NCBI GenBank assembly: GCA_016584305.1
Contig: JACEEZ010011733.1
Span: forward strand, 300,001-364,000
Origin: Chionoecetes opilio
Lineage: Eukaryota > Arthropoda > Malacostraca > Decapoda > Majidae
Length of the DNA stretch: 64,000 bases
Reading direction: 5' to 3'
Under the pieces are notes generated by a model. That model made no database searches and had not been told where the DNA came from. It was given only the letters and a program-made list of their open reading frames with translations. Shown piece by piece: positions 1-11,929 of the stretch (its first letter is position 1; each line of letters starts with the position of its first letter). A program made the position numbers and the translations under genes.

Positions 1-79
1 TTCAAGGCTTGTCACTATCTTAGTCTCCCGCAAACCGGCTACCGCCACGACGGGGCCTCGTACCGGTCCCTCCTCGCCT

Positions 80-905
80 CTAACCCACCCTCGAATTGTT
101 GCCGCCAGTCCTGCTCAAGGCGGGGGCCGGGGCCGCGGCGGCCACCTGAAGCACGGCCTTGAGCTCCTTGATGACCGCGCTGAGGCCGGGACGGTCACCA
201 GGCTCGAAGCTTCGGCCAGTCCGCACCCACTCCTCGACGGCAGCCAGTGGGGAGCAGTGGGGAGGCAGCTCCTCCCGCAATAGCGGCAGCTGCTCCTGGA
301 TGAGGAGGGCCATGCTGTACACGTCACTGGCCTCGCTGCACGGAGCCGTGTGCTGCATCAGCTCGGGGGCCTTGAAGGGGTAGCGCGCGGGGCTCATCGT
401 GGGTACAATTCTCCAGGTACCCTTCGGGGCGGTGATACCCAGGTCTATTATGGTCGCCACGGGCCCTCTCTTTTTTTCGGTGACGCAAATATTGTTGTAC
501 TTGATGTCGTTGTACACGAACCCCAACTTACTGAATCGTTTGAGCGTCTGTGCGATCTGCAGCATCACTTTCCAGGCGTCCTTAGAGGAAGGTTTCTGAG
601 CGAAGTACACGTCTGTGGTCATGCCGGCATAATATGAAACCAGCTGTCGCGTCTTGACGCACACGCCATAAAGACGCTGCACGCCGAGGACCGACAATTC
701 CTGCAAGTTCATCGCCTCGTCAACCACATTTTTCAATGGACTCTAAGAATATGATTTTACTGCAAGTTTGTTGCCGGTGTTGGTTTCCAGCACAAGGAAG
801 CACGAACCGAAGGCACCCTGGCCTAGGTGCTCACATTGCTTCATTCGCTTCAACTCCTCCTCCTCCAGGAGACGAATGTCATTAACACGCAAACGAAGCA
901 ACAAT
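80..905 (-). pseudogene. Protein kinase-like pseudogene with a stop in the N-lobe
   Basis: The minus-strand reading from about 905 down to 80 resembles a eukaryotic-type protein kinase of about 270 residues. Visible in order: a glycine-rich loop GQGAFGSC (about 788-823), an AVK lysine motif (752-766), a catalytic loop YNDIKYNN in place of HRD (491-517), a DLG in place of DFG (431-460) and KAPEL for the APE motif (361-385). An in-frame TAG at 743-745 lies just after the AVK motif, so the N-lobe is cut from the rest; the downstream 218-residue reading has no ATG at its start. The 5' end lies within about 10 bases of the E3 terminus at 913, so the upstream part may have been removed by that insertion. 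From memory, similar kinases are multicopy in decapod genomes. Substrate and role are unknown. A host, transposon or ancient viral origin is equally possible on this evidence. Confidence 0.7.
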
Positions 906-912
906 TTTTTTA

Positions 913-1240
913 TAGTAGGGTCTATAACCTCAATTCCGTGACCATTCTCTGGCTAAGATGTTTTGACAATTGATTTGACTTCTTTGGACCTTTTATGACA
1001 AAATTTAGCCCCCCCGGTCCCTCACAAAAATCCCGGCATTTTTTTCCAGCGGGCCAAATCCAAGATGGCCATCATGAAAAATTTACTTTTGAACCTGAGT
1101 ACCTAGATTCATGTATGAATACACTTTTCTGGGTAAATTGACCATGAAGATTCCAATTCTGACATCAGTTTGCTGTTTTTACATCAATTTGACCCAAAAA
1201 TCCAAGACGGCCACAATTCGGTGTAGCAAAAAACTTAATT
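913..1240. repeat. Terminal repeat of E3 copy 1
   Basis: This is the non-coding end of the element, alignable to 8547-8900 by eye over its whole length. It contains two TCCAAGA(T/C)GGCC blocks (near 1060 and 1200). The first has a counterpart in the E2 terminal repeats at 31827-31840. No inverted partner is present in the window. Confidence 0.65.
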
Positions 1241-1257
1241 TTTGAGAAGGCTTGGAA

Positions 1258-1997
1258 GACAGGGGGTCTGGGTCTGCCACTCATACAAGACAGGGGGTCT
1301 GGGTCTGCCACTCATACAAGACATGGGGTTTGGGTCTGCCACTCATACAAGACATGGGGTCTGGGTCTGCCACTCATACAAGACATGGGGTTTGGGTCTG
1401 CCACTCATACAAGACATGGGGTCTGGGTCTGCCACTCATACAAGACATGGGGTTTGGGTCTGCCACTCATACAAGACATGGGGTCTGGGTCTGCCACTCA
1501 TACAAGACATGGGGTTTGGGTCTGCCACTCATACAAGACATGGGGTCTGGGTCTGCCACTCATACAAGACATGGGGTTTGGGTCTGCCACTCATACAAGA
1601 CATGGGGTTTGGGTCTGCCACTCATACAAGACAGGGGGTTTGGGTCTGCCACTCATACAAGACATGGGGTTTGGGTCTGCCACTCATACAAGACAGGGGG
1701 TTTGGGTCTGCCACTCATACAAGACATGGGGTTTGGGTCTGCCACTCATACAAGACAGGGGGTTTGGGTCTGCCACTCATACAAGACATGGGGTTTGGGT
1801 CTGCCACTCATACAAGACAGGGGGTTTGGGTCTGCCACTCATACAAGACATGGGGTTTGGGTCTGCCACTCATACAAGACAGGGGGTTTGGGTCTGCCAC
1901 TCATACAAGACATGGGGTTTGGGTCTGCCACTCATACAAGACAGGGGGTTTGGGTCTGCCACTCATACAAGACATGGGGTTTGGGTCTGCCACGCAT
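1258..1997. repeat. 31-bp minisatellite, about 24 units
   Basis: The unit reads ACATGGGGTTTGGG followed by TCTGCCACTCATACAAG. Units alternate between a CATGGGG and a CAGGGGG variant, and between GTCTGGG and GTTTGGG. Because 31 is not a multiple of three, all three plus-strand frames stay open, giving spurious 220-276 residue readings. In E3 copy 2 the same site (about 8915-8945) holds only one degenerate unit, so the array expanded in this copy alone. Confidence 0.93.
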
Positions 1998-2168
1998 ACA
2001 TTTATACAGTTATAAAATATGTGATAAAAGTAATGAAAGAAATTATTGTACACTGAAAATTGTATTTTTGGCAATTAAATAACACCACAACAAAACTAAA
2101 CCACATAAAAAGTCACCATTTGTCTTTTCGTGTTATGCTGCACATTATTATGACATTGAGACACATGA

Positions 2169-2895
2169 TCAGTCCGAATCAGAACATTGTGAATCATCAT
2201 CTTCCGATGAGTCCCCCTTCCTCCCTTGTACATCATCGTCTTTCCCATCATCATTGTCACTCTCATCTTCCTCACTTGCTTCAGCTGGGCTTGGTGCAGG
2301 TAGATGCTTGGTGCAGGTAGATGCTTGGTGCAGGTAGATGCTTGGTGCAGGTAGATGCTTTGGAAGAGCAGGTTGAGTGTGGCGGACAGGCCGACAGCGA
2401 CCATCCACCAGTTACCAGCCATGTCTGATTGGTGAGGGGTGGTGTTTCAAGGAGGGATGCCGCACAAGATATGCCAAGTAGTTTGCACGAAGGCAGTGTT
2501 GGCGTAGGCTATCTGCATCTGGAGGGAGACGTAAGAATGACTTGTTCTTCATGCTCTTCCACTTTTTGGCGCGGGCCTCAGCCATGGTCTTACTCGTGTG
2601 GTCGCCGTAGATGACATGTCGTGTGAACTCGAAGAGATCCTCTACCACCTCCTCATCAAGGTCAAGGCTATCTCCGCACAGTGAGAGCTGTCATTGTGCC
2701 ACAGGGCTCTTCATTACATGGTCATACACCAACTTCTTACCCTTGCCATAAAAGCTCGAGTTGGCATCGCATCCTGTCATACAGTGCAGCTGCACAATAC
2801 AGCTGGCCATCTCATGTCACCAGGTCACTGCAGATGATTGTCTCCTGCTTTTTCTTGATACAAAGCATGCCAGGCAACTGCTGTGAGATGAATGC
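2169..2895 (-). pseudogene. XPG-like nuclease, C-terminal half (E3 copy 1)
   Basis: The reading starts abruptly at residues AAAFISQQLPGML (about 2895), which in copy 3 follow a DTDAYV motif. It continues with QLHCMTGCDANSSFYGKGK (about 2745-2795), matching the third acidic motif of FEN1/XPG nucleases (GCD then a glycine-rich turn). Then come a KW..MK.KS stretch with LRLPPDADS, then HGW, an in-frame TAA at 2412-2414, then VDGRCRPVRHTQ and an acidic Ser/Asp/Glu tail ending near 2169. E2 has the same order: LRLPPDTDS, GW, ENGLCKPVRYTD, acidic tail. A further TGA lies near 2690. A 17-bp tandem repeat (2291-2358) interrupts the tail. Known of the family: these acidic residues bind catalytic metal. 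The protein here cannot be functional. Confidence 0.7.
2291..2358. repeat. 17-bp tandem repeat inside the nuclease tail
   Basis: Four exact copies of TTGGTGCAGGTAGATGC lie head to tail. Copy 3 has a single unit at the matching place (about 12033-12049). Three added units put 51 bases into the gene, so the frame is kept and the minus-strand protein gains about 17 residues. Confidence 0.9.
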
Positions 2896-3063
2896 TGCTG
2901 CGACATGGATAAATAGATGGCTGAAGGAATGGATGAATGAAGGAATGGATGGATTGAGGTGGGACAAAAAAGATGAAAGAAATATAGAACAATCGGGAAA
3001 AACAAGAAAGAGTGATAAAGGGGAGGCAACGAAAAACAAAGAGCACTCAGATGATCCATGATT

Positions 3064-3242
3064 GTTATATTTTACTGGAAGAATGAAGTGGAGGAACAGT
3101 CAGGGAAAGAAACAAACAAATAGACAGAGAGGAAAAACACCGTGATAGTTGTATAACAGTCTTCTCCCTTGCGTCACCCCTTACTAGTTCCTCTCCTCCA
3201 ATCAACGTCGTAGCCTCACCTGACTTCTGATCACGTTATTGT
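3064..3242. other. No gene seen
   Basis: A purine-rich stretch passing into ordinary sequence. I see no coding or element signal. Confidence 0.6.
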
Positions 3243-3590
3243 GACAGAGAAACAGGTGTAATGCGGCGTCTTTTGACAGAGAAACAGGTGTAATGCGGCG
3301 CCTTTTGACAGAGAAACAGGTGTAATGCGGCGCCTTTTGACAGAGAAACAGGTGTAATGCGGCGCCTTTTGACAGAGAAACAGGTGTAATGCGGCGCCTT
3401 TTGACAGATAAACAGGTGTAATGCGGCGCCTTTTGACAGATAAACAGGTGTAATGCTGCGCCTTTTGACAGAGAAACAGGTGTAATGCGGCGCCTTTTGA
3501 CAGAGAAACAGGTGTAATGCGCGCGCCTTTTGACAGAGAAACAGGTGTAATGCCGGCGCCTTTTGACAGAGAAAACATGTATTGCGGCGT
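3243..3590. repeat. 32-bp minisatellite, about 11 units
   Basis: The unit begins GACAGAGAAACAGGTGTAAT and ends GCGGCGCCTTTT. The period is 32 by measured starts (3243, 3275, 3307). Minus-strand readings of 115-130 residues across it are only translations of the repeat. A degraded unit continues to about 3616, where the window has an undetermined base (n at 3617). Confidence 0.92.
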
Positions 3591-3599
3591 TCAACCAGT

Positions 3600-4959
3600 A
3601 GCGCCCTTTTGACTGANTTTTATAATTTTCTATATCCTTTAATTACATCATTTAAACGTTATTGAACTCGAGACTTCATATAAACCTCATAACTGGAAGA
3701 TTCTGCATCAAACTTCTAATCGTTATCTCTTACCACAACTCTCACCCTTTAGTCCTCGCGAGCCTCACGCCTCAACGATGTTTTAAACAGCGTTTCACAC
3801 CATCTCTTTTTTCTAGCGTTGTCCCTCGCCTGTCACCTCCATGCCCTTCACCTCAGTAAACACACATTAAGTTTCCTTAGCCTACCATAACTCTTACTAG
3901 TCCATTCCATTCACTTCTCACTCACTTCCCTCACGTCAAAACGTCACCTCTTTCTTTCCTGCCGGCAGTAGGGTGGAGAGGGCGTGGGGGAGGGGGCTTC
4001 TCACTTTTCTATCCATATCTTCAGATGTAATCAAGACCGGTGTTACTGGTGGTGTTAGCTTGTTAAGCCAGGTGCCCTTATTATGTAGTGTATTGGGCCC
4101 TTTTTGTTTGATTTGTTAAGTTTCATGTTCCAGCTCTTTTTTTTTCTGATCCTCCTACTCCCTTTTCTTTTCTTTCATCTTACTTTGTCATTTCCCCTTC
4201 TTTCCCAACCCCCAGCGCGTTTTCAACTCCACAACACCACACCAAAATACCCCTCCCCCCACCAAAAACACCCAATTTCCTCACCCTACCACAACACCCC
4301 ACTCACCTACCCTACCACAACACCCCTCTCTCCCACTCCATCATAACAATACGCCCTAACCCCACCACAAACACCTTTCTCCCCCACCCTACCACAAACA
4401 TTCTCTCTTCTCACCCCCCCAGAACACCCCTTTCCTCCTTATTTCCCACCACACTACCCCTTTCTTTTCATCCCCCACAACACCCCTTTCTCCCCAACCC
4501 ACCTCTCCCCATCCTCCCCCCACCTTTACATCACCTGTTCTTCCTTCCCTGTAGGCGTGGAGGTCCCGGCGCACGTGTAGGGAGGCGTGTGTCTCGTGCT
4601 CGTGGGTGGCGGGCCTGGCAGGCGTCGAGGTTTTCCTTGCCTCTCATCATCCGTGCTGATCATAAAGGCCTAAAGGGGCTAAGCAATAGTAATCTCAAGC
4701 AGGGGTATGTCACCCAATAACTCCCCGTACAACAGCTTGGAGGAGGACACGTGCGGCAGCAAGTCTCAGCAAGTAGTCTACCTCAGGCAGATGGTAGTGT
4801 TGAATAGTGTCAGGAGAGCTGTAGGGCAGTCTGGAAGGGAGCCCAAGTCTACAGGTGTCTTCATAAATTATGAGAAACAGCAGCTGGGGTGAAGGTGTTG
4901 TCGGGTTGAAAGTGGGGAGCTGGGCTGCCTGTCCAGTGGGGAACAGGTCTGGAATTACC
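3600..4959. other. No gene; C-rich stretch
   Basis: No convincing coding sequence. 4200-4530 is strongly pyrimidine-biased, with repeated CACCACAACACCCC-type blocks. 4560-4900 is ordinary complexity. The single n at 3617 marks an uncertain base. Confidence 0.6.
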
Positions 4960-7900
4960 TTGGCGGGCTAACCCCCCCCCCCCCCCCCCTTGGAAAAACG
5001 GAGGGGGGGGGAAATAGGGGTTTTGGGCCAGCCGGCCCCCCAAACACTTGAGAAAAAACCATGGGCCTGCTGTTTAGTGTTAATAACCCCCGTCAGGTAG
5101 GAGGGAAGAGGCGGGTGTAGTTCCTCAAAAGGGGGAAGAAAAATTTTTTACGTGTTTAGACGGTGCTGCGCGATGGTTTTACTTTTTTAAAGCCTAATGT
5201 AAAAAAATTTTCCTTTAAAAGGGAGTTCAACTTTTTCTTTATCCGACAAATGTTTTTAAAATGAAATTTTTTTTTCAACCTTGGGCTCGGGGGAAACCCA
5301 TGCCTGTTTTAGGGGTTTGAACGAAAAATTTCCCCAAAAATTTGAAAAAACCCGTGACGGATTGTTTATAGAATCCCAAGGCCCAGGGTAAACAAAAATT
5401 TTTGCCGTGACGTGAAAAGATTTGCGGGCGATGAAATAGTGTGAATCGAGATTAATTTTGAGCAGTTTAGGGGAAAAAAAAAACTGCCAGTTTGGAAATT
5501 GTCGCTTCCCTATCCCATGGGGGGTCCACAGGGACGTTTTTCTAAACCCGCAAACATAGGGCCCCAGAGAAACGTTGAAACTTTCCCTTTCGTCTTTCCC
5601 CTTCGTATAGTCCTGCAGGGTTTAATTTTGGGTATCCCGGAAAGGGAAGTACTGGGGTCGCGTCTTTGCGTTTCGCAAATTTCATCATTTGATTTTTTTA
5701 AAAGTAAAACCAACACGAGGACCTCTTCATTTTATTTTTCACCCTAATTTTAGATTAAAGAAAGCAAATTCACTGACTTTTTTACTTTTTAACTGTTTTT
5801 TGACGAAGTTGTCTTTATGCATAATATAAAACTTTTTTAATTTATGCTTTTTTGCCCATAGGAAATAAAAAAACAAAGGTTGGAAAAATTCCTATTTAAA
5901 CAGGAACTAAAACGTTAGGTCCGTATGTTATGAAAAATGTTTTTTTTTTCCAAAAAAATTTTAAAAAATTTTATTTGAAATTTTTTATAAAAAAACCCCT
6001 AGTATCCCCTTTTCCCCGGGGGACAACAATGTACTACATAAAAAAAATCACAAAAACTTTTTTTAGGAAAAATACCCCAGTGCCCCTCAAAAAACCCAGG
6101 GAAAGGGAAAGGGAACTGAAAGAAAACGGTGCACCCCCCCCCCGCCCCCATTCGCCACCCGGGCCCGCCACCCGCCGAGGGTCCGCCCTGCCCGCCCTAC
6201 CGGGATTATTCCCCAAATTTAAACCCAAACCCCTAACTTCCTAAGGGGGGGACCTGCCCCCTTTAAAGCCCTCGACAGATTTTTAAAACCTAACCCCAAA
6301 AAAGAGTGGGGGCCTTGGGAGGGGGAGGGTTGTGTAGGGGGGGCTTTTAGACAACTAAATCACTTCGTTATATGTATATTTTTTTGAAGGTTACGGGGAA
6401 AGTGGATTAAACTGCACGGGTTTTACTGAGCAAAAATAATAGAAAAAACGTAAGTGGTAACGGGTAGCGACCGCGAAAATTCTCTTCCCTTAAAATTTTC
6501 CCCCAAATAATCATTTTATAAATTTTTATCTGTTTTTATCTTCAGGGTTAAATCCCAGCAATAGTTTTGAAAAAGGGTTTAGTTATGTGGTTATGTTTTT
6601 TTGGGCCAAAATTAAATAAAGGGGCCCCGGTTAGGTTCCAATCCACTTTCGCATCAAAAAGGTTTCCCAAATTACGCACAAAAATTTAAATTTCGTAAAT
6701 AAACAGCTAAAAAAAGTAACATAAGTCGGGAAAATGTTTTACCTTATATAATAATAGGTTTAAAAAATACAGATGATATTCAGCGCCATAAAGGGGAAAG
6801 GGGGGAAGAGGTAGCCTCTGTTTTAAACCCCTCGTTTTTTCCCTTCCCCGCGATGGGGACGAAGTCTTTCGGGGGGCTAAAAAACCTTTTAAAACGGTAC
6901 CATTACGTGACGACGTACCCTCTCCACCGAAGAGGACATTTAACAACCGGGGGCCAGGGATGCTCAAAAAATAAACTCGTAAGTGACAACTTGGGAGGGG
7001 AGGGCCACAAAAAACCGTACGAGGGTGGGGGGGGTTAAATGCTCAAACCCAGAGGCGGCTTTTCCTTTATGGTGTCGGTGGGCCCTGGGTGGGGAAATTG
7101 GGATATTCTAGGGATGGGTGGGGAGATTCTGCGGGACCAACACAGAGCAGCCCCTAGCATGATCGGGCCAAAATCACGTTGCCCCTCAGCTGTCAGGGAC
7201 CCGAAAAAAAAATTTTTTTATAGAGCATTTAAAAATCCCGCGAAACCCTGGTACAGCAGAGTTGGAGAAAAGCATTTCCCCGCCTCCCGGGAAGCTCCCC
7301 CCCGGGGATGCATATTCCCCTTTGGGGAACCCCTTTTTGGGAAAGAAGCAGGGGGCCCTCTAGCATGGCTGTAGTCCAAAAACTAAACAGGTTTTTTTCT
7401 TAAAAATACTCTCTTTGGTGTTTTTCCACACAAATTTAAATTTGAAGCAGTTAATTTTAAACCTAACCTAACCAAAACCCTAACGTTTTTCAAACCCTAA
7501 CCAAAAAACCTAGTGGTCTCCCCAAAAAAGGGCGAACGCATGGGGGAATATACGCCCGGGGATAACAAGCCCCCCCCCCCAGGGCAGCGTCCCGGGGCCC
7601 CCCCAAAAGGCCCACTCTTCCCCCTCATCCCCGACGCGTAGAGCCTGTACTGCGGGCCGCACCCCCCCCCCCCCCCACGGAGAGTGAAATCCTGCTAAAG
7701 TGCCCCGCACTCTTTCCCCCTCGTCATGATGGAAAAACCCCGTCCTCGTGCCCCCACCCCAGCAGCAAGAAAAATCTTCTTTTCTTTTCCGGGAAACGGC
7801 GAGTGGCCATCCCCCTCGCCACCCGTTTTTTTGGCCCGAAAGCCTACCCCCCGCCGCGCTGCCGCACTAGGCTGCCCCCCGATCAACGCCATCCACCCCC

Positions 7901-8344
7901 GCAAATTATAAAAAGCAATTTCTCTGAGGGGCCTCAAGTAGCCGTGGTCCCCCCTGCTGGGGGCCCGAAAGAAAAAAAAAAAAAAACTTTCCCAGCGTGT
8001 ATGTATGTGTGTACGTCAGACAACTGATAGATAGATAGATAGATAATTTTATTGACCACAGTTTTCGTTTGTACAGCAAGTAATGTTATATTTTAAATAA
8101 AATTATAAAAAATTTAATCTGTTATGGATAATGTAAAAATAAAACTGCAGTCCAACAATTTTTGGGCAATCGTAAACTTAAAAAAATTTTGAACATTAAT
8201 AAAAAAAAAACTATGTAGTAGTAAAGGACCTAAAGTAGAAAAAAAGTCAAAAAGAACGTAAATACTTTTCAATTCTCTAAAAAAAAAATAGAAAACTATG
8301 TATTTAAAAGGGTAGAAAAAAAAAAGCTACATAAAGAAAAAGAC

Positions 8345-8378
<34 letters not shown>

Positions 8379-8546
8379 AAAAACAATTCTTAAAAAAAAG
8401 AAAGACAAAAAAAAAAACATAACACACAACCCAAACTTCATGGAATTGAAAAACAAAGCAAAGCTTAAAAAAAAAAATTCCTAAAATTTCCCCACAGCAA
8501 AAAAGTTTAGTATTGGTCCAATTAAGGTGAAAACTCACTCATATAT
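4960..8546. other. Low-quality tract with inflated homopolymers
   Basis: From a C-run near 4970 onward the sequence is packed with runs of 4-16 identical bases of all four types. All short open readings break within 60-110 codons and none is recognisable. The same style continues through 8547-11750, where it can be compared with the cleaner copy 3, and there the runs are clearly lengthened. I therefore treat this tract as poor consensus and make no gene calls. A (GATA) run lies at 8026-8046 and a long A-run near 8344-8373. Confidence 0.6.
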
Positions 8547-9179
8547 TAGTAGGGTCTAGAACTTCAAATTTCCTGAACCCTTCTTGGCTAAGAGTTTTTT
8601 TCCAAATTTATTTTAATTCTTTGGACCTTTTATAAAAAAAATTTTTTCCCCCCCCCCGGGCCCTCCCAAAAAAACCCGGGGATTTTTTTAAAACGGGCCA
8701 AATCCCCCAAAATGGCCAAACATGAAAATTTACTTTTGAACCCGGGGCACCAGGGTTCATGTATGAAAACCCTTTTCTGGTTTAAATTTACCATGAGGAT
8801 TCCCAATTTAGACAAACAGTTTTCTATTTTTTTTCATCTTTTTTACCCAAAATCCAAGATGGCCCCAATTTTGGTGGGGCAAAAAAAATAAATTTTGGGA
8901 AAAAGGGTTGGAAGATATGGGGGTTTTTGGGCTGCTACTCATACATTTATAGTTATAAAATATGGAAAAATTTTAAAAAAGAAATTATTGAACTGAAAAA
9001 TTTTTATTTTTGGGAATTAAATGGGCAAACCCTAACCCAAAAATAAACCACAAAAATCACCCTTTTTCTTTTGGGGGGGTTTTGCTGCAATTATTATGGA
9101 AAATTGAGACCCCATTTATCAGTTTCCCAATCAAGCATTCCCGAAAACCATTTCCCATGAGTCCCCCCTTTCCCCCCTT

Positions 9180-9990
9180 GTACAACATGTCTTTTCCCCT
9201 CTCATAGTCCTCTCATCTTCCTCACTTCTTCAGCTGGGGGTTTGGGGCAGGTAGATGCTTTTTTTAAACAGGTTGATGTGGGGGAAGGCCGACCCGCGAC
9301 CATCCAAACCCTTTTCCAGCCATGTTTCCCAATTTTGGGGGGGGTTTGGGTTTCAGGAGGGATGCCGCACAAGATTTTGCCAAGTAGTTTGCACGAAAGG
9401 GAGGGGTTTTTGTAGGCTAAACTGCATCCCGGAGGGGGACGGAAGGGAAAGACTTGTTCTTCATGCTCTTCCACTTTTTAAACGCGGGCCTAAACCATGG
9501 TCTTACTCTTTGGGCGCCGTAGATGATATGTCGTGGGAACTTGAAAAAGATCCTCTACCACTTCCCCATAAAGGGCAAGGCCCATCTCCCCACCGTGAGA
9601 GCTGTTTTTTTTGCCACAGGGCTCTTCATCACCTTGGGCATACACCAAATTCTTACCTTTTTCCAAAAAAAGCTTGAGTTGGCATCGCATCCCGTCATTT
9701 CAGTGCAGCTGCACAATTTCAGCTTGGGCCCTCTCCTGTCCCCGGGCACTGCAGATGAAATTTTTCCTGCTTTCTCTTGATACAAAGCATGCCAGGGAAC
9801 TGCTGTGAGAAAGAAAGCTGCTGCGGGCAAGGCATCCGTATCTTGGGATCAATGACAAAAAGGGCCCGTGTAAAACCCGGGCTCTCGCATAAAGGGCTTT
9901 TTTTTTTTCAAGACAAAAAACCCGGGGACTTTTTCCAAAGCACCAGGGACAGGGGAATACGCATGTCCCAAAAAATCTACATGGGAAATT
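9180..9990 (-). pseudogene. XPG-like nuclease remnant (E3 copy 2)
   Basis: The minus-strand pieces match the copy 1 and copy 3 gene: the GCDANSSF motif (about 9660-9711), an ARAKKW-like stretch read as LKSVEEH, and the acidic tail region near 9200. Frame changes occur every few tens of bases, mostly at homopolymers, so no continuous protein can be read. The number of true mutations versus sequencing errors cannot be separated here. Confidence 0.55.
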
Positions 9991-10599
9991 AGGGACCCCT
10001 TCCCCTCTGCCAGAGCATTTAGCACGCTGCTTTGTAAACATCACAACAAAAAGGGGGGCTGGCAAAAACCCTTTATTTTGGGAATACCCGACTGACCTTT
10101 CCCAAGGGTTTAGCAGAGATTATTATCCCGTTTTGGGTCGAAAATTTTACCCCAAATGTCAACCCAGCAATCAAAAGCAAACTACAGTTTTTACCAGGGC
10201 TGAGGCTTTACCCCTGTTTCCCCTTTTCTGCTTATGCAGTTTTTCGGAGTCCCCGGGTTTCAATGGCCCTGTTGTCATTGATTTCCCCTTTATCGGATTT
10301 CCCATGTCGGAGCAGCATTTTTTTTCCACCAGTTGCCTGGCATGCTACAAGAGAAAACATGGGGCAATCATCTGCAGTCTGCAATCACCCAGAAATCTCT
10401 CGGGGGCCCCGATCCCACCCCCCTCTCCCGCTATGCTGCTGATAGAATGAGGCAGATCAAGATTCAAAGGCTTGGGGTTTCCCCGGATCGTGGGCGTAGG
10501 CGGGGCCGCGTGAGGCCCCAAAAATCGTCCAGCCGTTCCGGAAAGACCGTATTAGGGCCGGGGGGTAATTTCGCTGGGTGAAAGGGGCCCGCTGAAATT

Positions 10600-11100
10600 A
10601 AAATGTGAAACAGGGAGGGGAGGGGAAGGGGGGGAAGGAGAGACTACATAAGGGAAAAGGGAAACTAGAGAGGGAGGGAACAACAGAGGAGGGAAAGGGG
10701 GGGGAAGCAAGAGGTGGGAGGTAAGGTAGGAAATGAAAGGGGTAAGGGGGAATAAAAAGAAGATGAGTGAGGTTTAAAAGGGGGGGAGGGAAGGAGTTTT
10801 GGGTTTAAGGAAAAATGGAAAATAAATTAAAGAAGGCAGGGAAAATAAATAAGGGAATGTAGAGAAAAGGGGGATAGATAGGAAAAGGGAAAAACGGAAG
10901 GAATTAATAAACGAAAAAGACTTAACGAAAAAAAAAAGGAAAGGGAGGGGAGAAGATAGAGAGAGAGAGAGAGAAAAGAGAGAGAGAGAGAGGAGGGGAG
11001 AGGAGAGAGAGAGAAAGAGAGAGAGAGAGAAGAGAGGAGAGAGGAAAAGGAGAGGAGAGAGAAGAGAGAGGGGAAGAGAGAGAAGGGGAGATCAATCCCC
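10600..11100. repeat. Purine-rich tract with (GA)n
   Basis: GGGA/GGAA-rich sequence passes into interrupted (GA)n at about 10955-11090. The same succession occurs at 13330-13805 in copy 3. Confidence 0.85.
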
Positions 11101-11929
11101 AAAACGGGAATACAAAGGGAAAAAATATATTAGGGAAAGAAGGAAAAAAAGAGAAGGAACCCCCAAAAATTTGGGAAGAGAAGTGTAAAATGGGGGGGAA
11201 AAAATGAAAGGGGGGGGGGGGGTACGTGTGAGGAGGTTAGAAAGGTCGAAAAAAATTTATGGGGGGAAAAGGGGGGGAAGGGAAAGGGCAGAAAAAAATA
11301 GTGGAGGAAAATTTTATTTGGGGAAGGAAAAAGAGGGAAAAATAATGGTTTTAAAACCGTATTTTTCTGTGAATTTTTAGTTTATCTAGTTTTCACTTTC
11401 TTTAATAATTTTTTTTGTTTCTTTGGGTTGGGGGGGGGGTTTTTTTTCCCTTTTTTTTTGTTTTTTGTTGTTTGTTTTGTATTGTGGCTTCATGATTGCC
11501 CTTTTTTTGTTTTTTTTTTAAAATTTGGGACTCTCTCTCTCTATTTTCCCCCCCCCCTCCTCTCTATCTTTTTTTTATTACCCTTTTTCTCTTTTTTCTC
11601 CATTTTTTCCCGATTTCTCTCTCTTTTCCAAAAACAGGTACAATGACTACAGTGAAAAAATACGTTTGTTTTTATGAACAACAAATTCACAAAACTAACT
11701 TTTCGGGAGGACTTTAACGCTGAAGCGTTGCTTTTCACGTTCCCAAAACCGGGTTGAAATAAAAAAAAAGAAAAAATAAAAAAAAATTATTGTACACAAA
11801 AAATTGTTTTTTTGGCAATAAATGCCCCATAACAAAAAAAACCACATAAAAGTCACCATTTGTCTTTTGTGTTATGCTGCACATTATTATGACATTGAGA
11901 CACATGATCAGCCCCGAATCAGAGCATTC

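Larger units (their letters stand above)
913..2908 (-). mobile_element. E3 copy 1: truncated DNA transposon with XPG-like nuclease gene
   Basis: The left terminus TAGTAGGGTCTATAACC at 913 is shared with copy 2 at 8547 and is laid out like the terminus of element E2 (TAGTAGAGGACCC): a GTGACCA stretch about 30 bases in, then a C-rich run, then TCCAAGATGGCC. After the terminus come a minisatellite (1258-1997), a 3' untranslated stretch and the 3' half of a minus-strand nuclease gene. Similarity to copy 3 stops near 2908, where a degenerate GGATGAATGAAGGAAT repeat begins, so the 5' half of the gene and the other terminus are missing. No target-site duplication can be assessed. Confidence 0.72.
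8547..11750 (-). mobile_element. E3 copy 2, noisy duplicate of copy 3
   Basis: It starts with the E3 terminus TAGTAGGGTCTAGAAC at 8547 and follows copy 1 through the terminal region, the single minisatellite unit and the minus-strand nuclease gene. From 8960 on it follows copy 3, including the inverted gene half (plus strand, about 10130-10560), the GA-rich tail (10600-11100) and an end block with CGCTGAAGCGTTGCTTTTCACG (about 11717-11740, matching 14397-14420). Sharing all these odd joints means copies 2 and 3 derive from one structure. Copy 2 differs mainly by longer homopolymers. Confidence 0.65.

Noticed and set aside
1242..2082. Three overlapping plus-strand open readings of 220-276 codons
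   Set aside because: They are translations of the 31-bp minisatellite in all frames, with no coding signature.
3243..3590. CRISPR array
   Set aside because: Units are contiguous with no unique spacers, and the genome is eukaryotic.
3202..3594. Minus-strand reading of 130 codons with a repeated peptide
   Set aside because: Translation of the 32-bp minisatellite; the frames interchange without constraint.
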